Shown in pieces: positions 34,998-43,778 of a DNA stretch of 64,000 bases. The notes below the pieces were generated by a model. It was not told where the DNA came from. It ran no database searches and saw only the letters and a program-made list of their open reading frames with translations. The DNA comes from Mesorhizobium sp. WSM4311 (GTDB lineage Bacteria; Pseudomonadota; Alphaproteobacteria; Rhizobiales; Rhizobiaceae). The first letter of the stretch is position 1. Every line of letters begins with the position of its first letter. Position numbers and translations under genes: made by a program. The stretch spans positions 186,001-250,000 of the forward strand of contig NZ_NSFV01000002.1 of the NCBI RefSeq assembly GCF_002295115.1, read 5' to 3'.

Positions 34998-35935
34998 ACA
35001 CGCGTCTGCAATTGCAGCCAGGCGGCCGCCTCGCTCACCGCCTGCCGCGCCGCCAGTATATGGCGGCCCATCGAGACGAAGCCGTGGATCTGACCGAGCC
35101 AGGGCCGCAGGATCAGAGGCACGCCTTCGATCCGCAGACGCTCGGCATAGGCCGTGCCTTCGTCGGCAAGAATGTCGTGGCCGGCGATCACGACGAATGC
35201 AGGTGCCACGCCGGCAAGGCTTGATGCCAGCAGCGGCGAGACGCGCCAGTCCGTGATGTCGTCCGGCCTCCGCACATAGTGGTCGCGGAACCAGGCCATG
35301 GTGGCGGCGGTGAGCCCGAAGCCGTCGCCGAAACGCCGATAGCTGTCCGCCGTCTGGCGGGCGTCGGTGTTGGGATAGATCAGGACCTGCGCGGCAAGCG
35401 GCGGCGCCAGCCCGTCGCGGGCAAGCAACGCCAGAACGGCGGCAAGGTTGCCGCCGGCGCTGTCACCGGCAACGGCGATACGGGCCGGGTCGACGCCGAG
35501 CGCGCCGGCATTCTGCGCCATGAAGCGGAGCGCTGCCGTGCAATCCTCGAGCCCGGCGGGAAATTTATGCTCCGGCGCCAGTCGGTAATCGGGGTAGACC
35601 ACGACGGCGTTGCTCAGATTGGCCAGCCATCGGCAGATCTCGTCATGCGAGGAGAGATTGCCTATGACCCAGCCGCCGCCATGCAGATAGAGCACGGCGC
35701 GCGCCCCGGTGCGCGGCGCGCCGATGCCGCGATGGATGCGGATCGTGACCGGGCCGTTCGGCCCATCGATCTCTTGCCGCAAGGTCGCCGCCACTGGCTC
35801 GTGTTCGCCCTGCTGTGTCGGGAACGAAGCGTTATAGGCGGCCCGAGCCGCCGCCACACTACCGTCTTCGAAAGGCTCGCCGCCGGCCGCACGGCCCATC
35901 TCAAGGACGTGCAAAGCATCAGGGTCAAGCGTCAT
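34985..35935 (-). CDS. Alpha/beta-hydrolase, hormone-sensitive-lipase-type esterase
   Basis: 316 residues from the ATG at 35935 (MTLDPDALHVLEMG), chosen because GGAG lies 6 bp upstream and family members begin this way; ATGs at 35947 and 35941 and a TTG at 35956 are possible. Oxyanion motif HGGGWVIG (about residues 85-92), nucleophile GDSAGGN (about 159-165), acid in AGHDILADE and His in GQIHGF are all present. It hydrolyses short acyl esters or lactones; acetylated sugars are a conceivable substrate given the neighbours. Convergent with and overlapping the LacI gene by 13 bp. Confidence 0.88.
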   Translation of the reverse strand: MTLDPDALHVLEMGRAAGGEPFEDGSVAAARAAYNASFPTQQGEHEPVAATLRQEIDGPNGPVTIRIHRGIGAPRTGARAVLYLHGGGWVIGNLSSHDEICRWLANLSNAVVVYPDYRLAPEHKFPAGLEDCTAALRFMAQNAGALGVDPARIAVAGDSAGGNLAAVLALLARDGLAPPLAAQVLIYPNTDARQTADSYRRFGDGFGLTAATMAWFRDHYVRRPDDITDWRVSPLLASSLAGVAPAFVVIAGHDILADEGTAYAERLRIEGVPLILRPWLGQIHGFVSMGRHILAARQAVSEAAAWLQLQTRVQAD

Positions 35936-36015
35936 CGCCATCTCCATCGAAAGCAATTCCAGGAAAAGTGTACGGCGGTTTTCCCTTGGGAATTGCGTGA
36001 AAACAAGAGATAGGG

Positions 36016-36046
36016 CGGTTCGCCGTTGCCGCGAAACGGCGAACCG
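36016..36046 (-). terminator. Terminator of the Gfo/Idh/MocA gene ending at 36049
   Basis: Perfect 12-bp stem CGGTTCGCCGTT / AACGGCGAACCG with a 7-nt loop, 2 bp after the stop on the minus strand. The following minus-strand bases include TCTCTTGTTTTC, giving a moderate U-tract. Confidence 0.65.
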
Positions 36047-36048
36047 TT

Positions 36049-37197
36049 CTAGGCGAGGAGACTGCTTGCCTCGTCCTCGGTCAACAGCGCCGGCTGGACG
36101 ACATCACCGGTGATGGCGACGGAACTTTTCGTTTCACCGGAGTGCAGAATGGCCTCCATGATCTCCAGCACATGCAGCGCCAGATTGCCGGACGCACGGG
36201 GTGCGGCGCCTGTCTTCAGCGAACGCACCAGATCGGCGACGCCGAGCATGCGGTAATTGGCACGATCAGGCGCCGCATAGGGCCAGTTGCGGGCGCCGTA
36301 GAACTCGCTTTCGCTGGCGAAATCCTTCCACTGCGCGCCACGTTCGGACAGCGAGACGGTGCCGCCGAACGTGTCGGGATCGGGCAGGCGCAGCGAGCCT
36401 TCCGTGCCGTGCAATTCGATCGGATGGTTGGAATGCTTGAAGACGTCCCATGAGGCGCCGAAGGTAACGGTGGCGCCCGAGCGGAATTCGAGCAGGGACA
36501 GCACGTTGGTCGGCGTCCCGACCTTGAATGTCGTGTTCTTGAACGGCCCTTCGGCCGTGATCAGGCGTTCCTCCTGGCCGCGTGTCGCCAAAGCCATGAC
36601 GCGCGCGACCGGGCCGAGCAGATTGACCAGCATGGTCAGGTAATAGGGACCCATGTCGAACACCGGGCCGCCGCCCCGCTGATAGTAGAACTGCGGATTG
36701 GGGTGCCAGTGCTCCATGCCGCGCCCCATCATGAAGGCGGTGCCGGTGACCGGGCGGCCGATGGCGCCCTCATCCATCAGGCGGCGGGCGCGGCGTCCGG
36801 CGGCGCCGAGGAAGGTGTCGGGCGCCGAGCCGAGCAGCACGCCGCGCTTGGCCGCCTCCGCCACCAGACGGCGCCCATCGCTGGCCGACGTCGCCAGCGG
36901 CTTTTCGGTGAAGACGTGTTTTCCCGCCGAAAGGGCTGAAAACGAAATGTCGAAATGCGCGGCGGGAATGGTCAGGTTCAGGACCAGATCGATCTCGGGG
37001 TCGGCCAGTAGCGCATCGACACCGAGCGCCCGGATGCCATATTCCTTGGCCCGCAACGCCGCCATGTCGGCGGAGATATCGGCGCAGGCGCTCAGTTCGA
37101 TTCCACCGAAAATGGCGGCATTGCGCAGGTAGGTCATCGAGATGTTGCCGCATCCGATGACGCCAATTCCCAGCTTCGCCTTTGATCTTGCCTGCAT
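36049..37197 (-). CDS. Gfo/Idh/MocA-family oxidoreductase
   Basis: 382 residues. NAD(P)-binding Rossmann motif GIGVIGCGNISMTYL is at residues about 10-24, the catalytic-lysine motif EKPLATS near 97-103, and a C-terminal beta-sheet domain includes GGGPVFDMGPYYLTML (the family aspartate). These enzymes oxidise sugars, inositols or glycosides, often at C3 or C1. Single gene with its own terminator. Its upstream region carries the second copy of the LacI-type operator (37292-37304), suggesting it belongs to the same regulon as the kinase/epimerase pair. Confidence 0.9.
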   Translation of the reverse strand: MQARSKAKLGIGVIGCGNISMTYLRNAAIFGGIELSACADISADMAALRAKEYGIRALGVDALLADPEIDLVLNLTIPAAHFDISFSALSAGKHVFTEKPLATSASDGRRLVAEAAKRGVLLGSAPDTFLGAAGRRARRLMDEGAIGRPVTGTAFMMGRGMEHWHPNPQFYYQRGGGPVFDMGPYYLTMLVNLLGPVARVMALATRGQEERLITAEGPFKNTTFKVGTPTNVLSLLEFRSGATVTFGASWDVFKHSNHPIELHGTEGSLRLPDPDTFGGTVSLSERGAQWKDFASESEFYGARNWPYAAPDRANYRMLGVADLVRSLKTGAAPRASGNLALHVLEIMEAILHSGETKSSVAITGDVVQPALLTEDEASSLLA

Positions 37198-37291
37198 TTC
37201 TGGTCGGTCCTCTCACTAGGCTCATGCTCTCCCGGATCCGCTGCGCCGGCAACGGATCGTGGTGGAAGAGCGCTATACAACATTTTAAATC

Positions 37292-37304
37292 TTGACGCGC
37301 GTAA
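37292..37304. promoter_or_regulatory. Candidate LacI-type operator, copy 2
   Basis: TTGACGCGCGTAA with the palindromic core ACGCGCGT, 95 bp upstream of the dehydrogenase start and 67 bp upstream of the short ORF at 37371. It nearly repeats 33808-33820. Confidence 0.5.
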
Positions 37305-37370
37305 AATTTTTATAGATCATGCGAAAATGCTGGTGCAACGTCGGGAGGCTGCCAGCCCGAGGAGGAGAAA

Positions 37371-37475
37371 ATGACAGACCGGAAAAAACGGCCGGGCGCC
37401 GATGCGAATCCCGTTGGCCATGAGCGCATTGGATATTTCCGTCGCGGCCAGGGACCGCGACGCGGTCAGGCATAG
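37371..37475 (+). CDS. 34-codon ORF with a strong ribosome-binding site, perhaps the remnant of a lost gene
   Basis: ATG at 37371 is preceded by GAGGAGGAGAAA, a ribosome-binding site as strong as that of the binding-protein gene at 41494. The reading frame (MTDRKKRPGADANPVGHERI and 14 more, arginine-rich) closes at 37475, overlapping the end of the convergent DeoR gene by 10 bp. No family is recognised. It may be a small protein, but a truncated gene start left beside a later insertion fits equally well. The rest of the 37198-37465 gap contains only the operator-like site. Confidence 0.25.
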   Translation: MTDRKKRPGADANPVGHERIGYFRRGQGPRRGQA

Positions 37476-38227
37476 ATCACCTTGGCCCCGGTCCTATCAA
37501 GCTGGCTGCGTATCGGGTCGGACAGGCCATCGTCGGTGATCACAACATCGACGCTCGACAGCGAAAATGCCTTGGAGGTCCCGCTGACACCCCATTTGCT
37601 CGAATCCGCAAGGAGGACAACGCGCCGGGCCATGCGCACGAGGTTTCGCTTCGTTCGCGCCATGTCTTCGTTCACGTCGACCACATCCAGTGACGAGTCA
37701 ATCGCATGCGCTCCAACAAAGACCTGATGCGCTACCAAGCCGCCGAGAGCCGTGTCGGCATCGGTGATCAGCGTGCTCACCGTGTCTGGATAGACCCGGC
37801 CACCGATCATGTGAACGTCGAGCCCGGGCCGATGCATCAGATGCTGCACGATATTCATCGCCGTGGCCGCGACCACGACATTGCTGAGTGGCGGTAACAG
37901 CATGGCAACCTGCATCAGTGTCGAGCCGCCGTCGAAGATGACCGATTGGTTGTCCTCGAACAGTTCCACCGCTGCCCGGGCGATGCGTTTCTTTGCATCG
38001 AGGTTCGTTTGCATCCGCCGGGCGAACGCGGCCGTGGTCGAATCTGTGGTCCGGGTCACCGCTCCTCCACGGGTCTTGGTCAGCAGTCCCTTGCGGTCCA
38101 GTATCTCGAGGTCGGAGCGCACCGTGACTTCCGACACGCCAAAACCGTCTGACAGGTCCTTGATGCGAACCTGTCCGCTGCGTTGCACTTCACCCAGGAT
38201 CGATTGGCGTCTCTGCTCTGACAACAT
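37466..38227 (-). CDS. DeoR-family transcriptional regulator
   Basis: 253 residues from the ATG at 38227 (MLSEQRRQSILGEVQRSGQV), the usual start of the family; an ATG at 38254 is in frame with a weaker site. Winged helix-turn-helix at 1-58 (VRIKDLSDGFGVSEVTVRSD), then the sugar-phosphate-sensing domain with the SIS-like VIFDGGSTLMQVA (about 107-119) and VVLLADSSKWG. DeoR regulators usually repress sugar operons and respond to phosphorylated intermediates. Divergent from the aldolase/kinase/transporter cassette it presumably controls. Confidence 0.9.
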   Translation of the reverse strand: MLSEQRRQSILGEVQRSGQVRIKDLSDGFGVSEVTVRSDLEILDRKGLLTKTRGGAVTRTTDSTTAAFARRMQTNLDAKKRIARAAVELFEDNQSVIFDGGSTLMQVAMLLPPLSNVVVAATAMNIVQHLMHRPGLDVHMIGGRVYPDTVSTLITDADTALGGLVAHQVFVGAHAIDSSLDVVDVNEDMARTKRNLVRMARRVVLLADSSKWGVSGTSKAFSLSSVDVVITDDGLSDPIRSQLDRTGAKVIYA

Positions 38228-38299
38228 TGCCTTGTCCTTGCCTCCATGCGCCATGCGATCGCCCTGGCCTCGGTTCACTCTACCAAAAATACGCGAATT

Positions 38300-38337
38300 C
38301 GAAAGATTTCGAAAGATTGCATTTGTCATTTCTTTCG
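38300..38337. promoter_or_regulatory. Candidate DeoR operator: phased CGAAAGATT repeats
   Basis: CGAAAGATT occurs at 38300-38308 and again at 38310-38318, exactly 10 bp apart, followed by the inverted TCTTTCG (38331-38337). TTTCGAAA-type repeats on one face of the helix are usual for DeoR-family sites. The location is the 162-bp gap between the divergent deoR-type and aldolase genes. Confidence 0.5.
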
Positions 38338-38389
38338 CAAACACTGGGTCCGGGATTTTGAAATCAATCGATTGGAGAGTTTTGGACTC

Positions 38390-39193
38390 ATGAGCCTCGG
38401 AACCAAGGTGCGCCTCGCGCGCCTCTTCTCACATCCATCGGGGAATCTTTTTGGCGGCGCGGTCGACCACTTTGTCGGCTATGGCGACGTGCGCAAAGGC
38501 GGCCTTGCCGATCTGCCGGGCGCGCTTGCACGCGTCATGGTGGGCAAACCCGACTACGTCAGCATCCAGCCCGGCACCGCGCGCCATCTGTGGCCGCAAT
38601 ATGCGGGCAAGGCTTCGCTGGTGATCCAGGCCGGCTGCTTCACCCCAGACGATCGCATCAGTGAACTGATTGCAACGCCCGAGGATGCGGTGCGCGCTGG
38701 CGCCGATGCGTTGGCCGTGGCCATTCCGGTGCGCGGCGCGACCGAGGGCAAATACATTCGCTGGCTGACCGATTCGGTGAATGCGGCGGCCCGCTATGGT
38801 ATGCCGGTGGTGGCGCATATCTATCCTCGCGATTTCACCGACGGGGCAAAGATCGTCTTCACCCCCGACGAGATCGCCTATGCGGCGCGCATCGGCTACG
38901 AGTCCGGCGTCGACGTGATCAAGATCGGCTACACGGGCGATTTCGAGTCGTTCCAAGAGACCGTGCGAACCTGCCCGGTGCCGGTTGTGATCGCGGGTGG
39001 GCCGAAGACCGATACGCTGCTCGGCGCGCTTCAGCAGACGGCGGACGCCATCCGCGCCGGCGCGCGCGGGGCCGTGGTGGGCCGCAATCTCTGGGGGCAT
39101 GGCGATCCTCAGAAGGCAGCGCTTGCCTTTCGGGGCGTCATCCATGACGGCCTTTCGGCGCAAGACGCCTTGGCGAGAGCGGGGGCGGCCTGA
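38390..39193 (+). CDS. Class I aldolase, DeoC/FbaB (DhnA) type
   Basis: 267 residues from the ATG at 38390. A (beta/alpha)8 barrel is indicated by GGAVDHFVGYGD (residues about 22-33), DALAVAIPVRGA, the Schiff-base lysine in GVDVIKIGYTGDF (about 181-193) and a C-terminal phosphate loop VIAGGPKTD...RGAVVGRNLW. This is the FbaB/LsrF-type class I aldolase family, which cleaves phosphorylated ketoses. The next gene is a PfkB kinase 3 bp downstream, so phosphorylation followed by aldol cleavage is the likely order. Substrate unknown. The frame upstream of 38390 runs through the operator region and is not used. Confidence 0.85.
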   Translation: MSLGTKVRLARLFSHPSGNLFGGAVDHFVGYGDVRKGGLADLPGALARVMVGKPDYVSIQPGTARHLWPQYAGKASLVIQAGCFTPDDRISELIATPEDAVRAGADALAVAIPVRGATEGKYIRWLTDSVNAAARYGMPVVAHIYPRDFTDGAKIVFTPDEIAYAARIGYESGVDVIKIGYTGDFESFQETVRTCPVPVVIAGGPKTDTLLGALQQTADAIRAGARGAVVGRNLWGHGDPQKAALAFRGVIHDGLSAQDALARAGAA

Positions 39194-39196
39194 GCG

Positions 39197-40147
39197 ATGC
39201 CCACCGTTCCCTCAATCCTCGGCTTCGGTGCTATTGCGATCGACGACATCGTCTATGTCGATCAGCCGTTGTCGGCGGGCAAGGGGAAGGTTCTGCAAAG
39301 TGCCCGAGCTTTCGGGGGAAATGTCGCGACGGCCCTTGCCACCGTCGCGCGGCTCGGCGGAGCCGCCGGGTTCGTCGGATGGCTGGGCAGTGCCGCGGAC
39401 GACGCCGTGCTGTGCGATCTCGTTGCGAGCGGCGTTGAAACGGCATTCGCGCCGCGCCACCCGGATGCGCGCCCGGTGCGCTCGCGGATCACCGTCGGCT
39501 CGGATGGGGAGCGGTTCATCGCGTATGACGATGAAGCGATGCTGGGCACCGCGCTGGACTTTCCGGATGAAGTCCTCAGCCGCGCGACCGTCCTGATCGT
39601 CGATGGTTATGCGATCCGGTCACTGGATGTCGTGGCCCGGGCTCGCGATCTCGGCCTTGCGATCCTCGGCGATATCGAATGGAGCAGCGGCCCAGCCACG
39701 GATCGGCTGATCGCGCTCTGCGACCATCTCATTCTTCCGCTCGGTTTTGCGCGGACTGCCACGGGGTGCCGATCGCCCGCCGAGATGCTCGATGCATTAT
39801 GGTTGCCGTCGCGGGCCGCCGTTGTTCTGACCGATGGCGGCAGGGGCGTGTACTATCGCGGGCGTGAAGAGACACGGCTCTGGCACCTGCCGCCGCACCG
39901 GGTTGCCGTCGTCGACTCGACCGGCGCCGGTGACTGCTTTCACGGCGCCTATGCCCATGCATTGACGCGCGGGGCCGACACCGCAGGCCGGGTGGCATTC
40001 GCTGCCGCGGCGGCGGCCCTTTCGATAACGGGGCGTGGCGGGCGCGAGGCGCTTCCGACGAATGACCGGGTCACGGACCTGCTGGCGTCGGCGAACGCGC
40101 CGTCGGCAGTCGAACTGAAATATGCGGAACTCGATACCGGAACATAG
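39197..40147 (+). CDS. PfkB-family kinase, ribokinase group B (YihV-like)
   Basis: 316 residues. PfkB signature 2 is VDSTGAGDCFHGAY (about residues 240-253). The N-terminus ILGFGAIAIDDIVYVDQPL, the ALATVARLGG helix and LIALCDHLILPLGFARTATG line up by eye with Escherichia coli YihV (sulfofructose kinase), which belongs to the same PfkB subgroup. Whether the substrate is sulfofructose or another ketose cannot be decided from this. It follows the aldolase by 3 bp and is separated from the ABC ATPase gene by 90 bp containing a perfect 18-bp palindrome. Confidence 0.82.
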   Translation: MPTVPSILGFGAIAIDDIVYVDQPLSAGKGKVLQSARAFGGNVATALATVARLGGAAGFVGWLGSAADDAVLCDLVASGVETAFAPRHPDARPVRSRITVGSDGERFIAYDDEAMLGTALDFPDEVLSRATVLIVDGYAIRSLDVVARARDLGLAILGDIEWSSGPATDRLIALCDHLILPLGFARTATGCRSPAEMLDALWLPSRAAVVLTDGGRGVYYRGREETRLWHLPPHRVAVVDSTGAGDCFHGAYAHALTRGADTAGRVAFAAAAAALSITGRGGREALPTNDRVTDLLASANAPSAVELKYAELDTGT

Positions 40148-40168
40148 CCTGAAACGATCCGAGGAAAC

Positions 40169-40186
40169 ATTTTCACAGGTGAAAAT
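40169..40186. promoter_or_regulatory. 18-bp perfect palindrome before the ABC ATPase gene
   Basis: ATTTTCAC-AG-GTGAAAAT, 22 bp after the kinase stop and 52 bp before the ATPase start. The TTTC/GAAA halves resemble DeoR-type sites. It could be an internal operator for the transporter genes or a small attenuating hairpin. Confidence 0.55.
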
Positions 40187-40237
40187 AAGCCAAGGAGAAT
40201 AACAAAATCAACGGCTTAGACTTGTGGAGGGAGGAAG

Positions 40238-41383
<1,146 letters not shown>

Positions 41384-41450
41384 ATATCCGCGACGAGACC
41401 CGCGAGCGAGGGTGAGGCGCCCGCATAAGAAGACTTCTGAATAACCAGAC

Positions 41451-41475
41451 GATCGGCCGCATTGTGCGGTCGATC
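41451..41475 (+). other. Hairpin in the leader of the sugar-binding-protein gene
   Basis: GATCGGCCGCA (41451-41461) pairs with TGCGGTCGATC (41465-41475), 11 bp with one G-T wobble and a 3-nt loop. It ends 18 bp before the binding-protein ATG and its GAAGGAGGAG site. It could protect a processed mRNA that encodes the binding protein. Confidence 0.45.
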
Positions 41476-41493
41476 CTAAAGAAGGAGGAGAAA

Positions 41494-42744
41494 ATGATGT
41501 TTCGTATAAAACCCGCGATGCTGAAAATGGCCGCGGCCGCATGGTTGCTTGGCGCAACCGGTACCATGGCGGCGGACACGACGCTGGAATTCACCCAATG
41601 GTGGGAGCCCGAATTGCCGGCTGGCTCGCTCAGGGCAATCATGGATGACTTCGAGGCAGCAAACCCCGGAATCAAGGTGACGCTGGTCAGCGGCCCCTAC
41701 GCGACCACGCGAGACCAGATCTCGGTTGGTGCTGCAACTGGAACGCTCAGCGACGTCGTCGGTCTCGACGGTGCCTGGGTGAACAATCTGAATGCGCAGA
41801 ACGCACTCGCCGACATGAGCCCGATGATGGATGCGAGCGGTTTCGACAAGAGCCAGGTCGCGGACATCATCAAGGTGGACGGCAAGGCGGTGATGTTTCC
41901 CGTGGCTTCCTTCGTCTATCCGGTCTTCGTGAATTTGGACCTCGCCGCCCAGGCGGGCGTGACCAAGCTGCCGTCGACCCGTGCCGAGTTTCTCGAAGCC
42001 GCCAAGAAGATGACGCACGCCGACAAGAACCAGTATGGCTGGGTGCTGCCCCTGTCGCTGCAAACGCCATCCGGCGTCCAGAACGACATGATGTCATGGG
42101 TTTGGGCTTCGGGTCAGTCGATGATGGCGAACGGCAAGCCAGCCCTTGAGGGCAAACCGGTGGTGGATATGCTCACCTTCGTCAAATCACTCAACGACGC
42201 CGGCACCATCTCGCCCGGCATCGCCACCAAGACCGAGCAGGAAAAGGTCGAGGAATTCGTCAACGACCGCGTCGGAATGATGATCGACTCGCTCGCGCAT
42301 GTGAACCTCATCCGCAAGCGCAATCCCAAGCTGAACTTCGACCTCATCCCGGTCCCGGTCGTGGAAAACTATACCGGCAAGCGCGGCCTTCCCTATGCCT
42401 CCTGGGGCATCGGCATCTCTGCTGTTTCGAAACATCAGGAAGAGGCCTGGAAACTCGTCCAATATCTGATGAGTGAAAAGGTGAACGCCAAGCTCGTGTC
42501 GCTTGCAAACGCCTTCCCAGGCAACGTCAACGCCAAGCCCGATTTCGTGACCTCGGACAAGGCTTTCGGCAAGGCTTTTGAAATCTTCAAGACCGGCTAT
42601 CTCGCCAATGAGTTCACGGGTCTGCCGGTCGCTGAAGACCTGATGACCCAGTTCGACGTGCAAGCCCAGAAGATGCTCGCCGGCGAGCAGTCTCCGGAAC
42701 AAGCCGCTGCCGCCGCTCAGAAGGGCTGGACGGCGAAATTCTGA
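41494..42744 (+). CDS. Carbohydrate ABC substrate-binding protein (CUT1)
   Basis: 416 residues. Signal peptide with hydrophobic residues about 9-22 and cleavage near TMA-ADTT (residue 26). Mature part TLEFTQWWEPELPAGSLRAI. The segment DRVGMMIDSLAHVNLIRKRN and the ligand-lobe tryptophans fit family 1 sugar-binding proteins. The ribosome-binding site GAAGGAGGAG is near-ideal. It is flanked by hairpins on both sides, consistent with being the most highly expressed gene of the cassette. Ligand unknown. Confidence 0.9.
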   Translation: MMFRIKPAMLKMAAAAWLLGATGTMAADTTLEFTQWWEPELPAGSLRAIMDDFEAANPGIKVTLVSGPYATTRDQISVGAATGTLSDVVGLDGAWVNNLNAQNALADMSPMMDASGFDKSQVADIIKVDGKAVMFPVASFVYPVFVNLDLAAQAGVTKLPSTRAEFLEAAKKMTHADKNQYGWVLPLSLQTPSGVQNDMMSWVWASGQSMMANGKPALEGKPVVDMLTFVKSLNDAGTISPGIATKTEQEKVEEFVNDRVGMMIDSLAHVNLIRKRNPKLNFDLIPVPVVENYTGKRGLPYASWGIGISAVSKHQEEAWKLVQYLMSEKVNAKLVSLANAFPGNVNAKPDFVTSDKAFGKAFEIFKTGYLANEFTGLPVAEDLMTQFDVQAQKMLAGEQSPEQAAAAAQKGWTAKF

Positions 42745-42771
42745 TCGGCCCGTTCCCGTCTGCTGTCTCTA

Positions 42772-42799
42772 CCGGGTGGCCTGACTTCGGGCCACCCGG
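42772..42799 (+). other. Intercistronic hairpin after the sugar-binding-protein gene
   Basis: Perfect 10-bp stem CCGGGTGGCC (42772-42781) / GGCCACCCGG (42790-42799), 8-nt loop, 27 bp after the stop and 78 bp before the permease start. No T-run, so probably an mRNA stabiliser or partial terminator. Confidence 0.55.
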
Positions 42800-42877
42800 C
42801 AATAACGGATCGGCAATTTTAGATGGACCTGTTTCCGAAGCTTACCTTCTCTTGAAGGCGTATCCCAAGGTTGGCAC

Positions 42878-43774
42878 ATGACCCGGCAAAAGCGCTCCCA
42901 CCACAAGCTGAAACGAGCGGTCGCACCCTACCTCTATCTGACGCCCTCGCTGCTCATAATCGGGCTTCTGATGCTGCTGCCGATGGTGACGGTGATTGCC
43001 TATTCGTTCCAGAACAGCGCGGTGCTGCGTCGCGACCCATCCTTTGCCGGACTGAAACACTACCAGGCGATCTTCGACGACCCCGTGTTCTGGGCTTCGC
43101 TGTGGCACACGCTCTACTTCACATGCATGAGTGTCATTTTCCACATGACCATCGGCATGGTCTTCGCGCTGATGCTGAACAACGACCGCATCAATCCGAC
43201 ACTGCGCAATATTCTGCGCGTGCTCTACATACTGCCCTGGCTGTTCACCGCGGTGATTATCGCCGTGATCTGGCGCCTCCTGCTTGAGCCGAACGGTGTC
43301 GTGAACAGCATTCTCATGCAAATCGGCATCATCGGTTCCAAGGTCGAGTGGTTTTCCTCGCCTGAAACCGCGCTGCACGCCGTTACCTTCGCCAATATCT
43401 GGGCGGGCTATCCGCTCTTCATGGTCAGCCTGCTCGCGGGTTTGCAGGGCATTCCCAAGGATTTCTACGAGGCCGCCGATATCGACGGGGCGAAGGCCTA
43501 CCAGAAGCTGATCTTCATCACCATCCCGCAGCTGATGCCGATCATCATCAGCATCTCGCTGCTCGACTTCATCTGGACCATGCAGGTCTTCCCGTTGATC
43601 TGGATAACGACGGGCGGCGGCCCGATCTACTCGACCGAGGTCCTCAGCACCTACACGTACAAGCTGGCGTTTTCGAGCTACAACCTGTCGCAGGCTTCGG
43701 CGAGCGCTGTGGTCATCTTGTTGATCTCTCTCGGCCTGACGCTGTTCTATATTCGCTATCAAAAGGCTCGGTAG
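42878..43774 (+). CDS. Carbohydrate ABC permease, MalF-like (CUT1)
   Basis: 298 residues with six membrane segments. The EAA loop is FYEAADIDGAKAYQKLIFI (about residues 196-214). A basic N-terminus (MTRQKRSHHKLKR) precedes the first segment. It starts 133 bp after the binding-protein gene and is followed after 4 bp by the MalG-like gene. Confidence 0.9.
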   Translation: MTRQKRSHHKLKRAVAPYLYLTPSLLIIGLLMLLPMVTVIAYSFQNSAVLRRDPSFAGLKHYQAIFDDPVFWASLWHTLYFTCMSVIFHMTIGMVFALMLNNDRINPTLRNILRVLYILPWLFTAVIIAVIWRLLLEPNGVVNSILMQIGIIGSKVEWFSSPETALHAVTFANIWAGYPLFMVSLLAGLQGIPKDFYEAADIDGAKAYQKLIFITIPQLMPIIISISLLDFIWTMQVFPLIWITTGGGPIYSTEVLSTYTYKLAFSSYNLSQASASAVVILLISLGLTLFYIRYQKAR

Positions 43775-43778
43775 TCCC

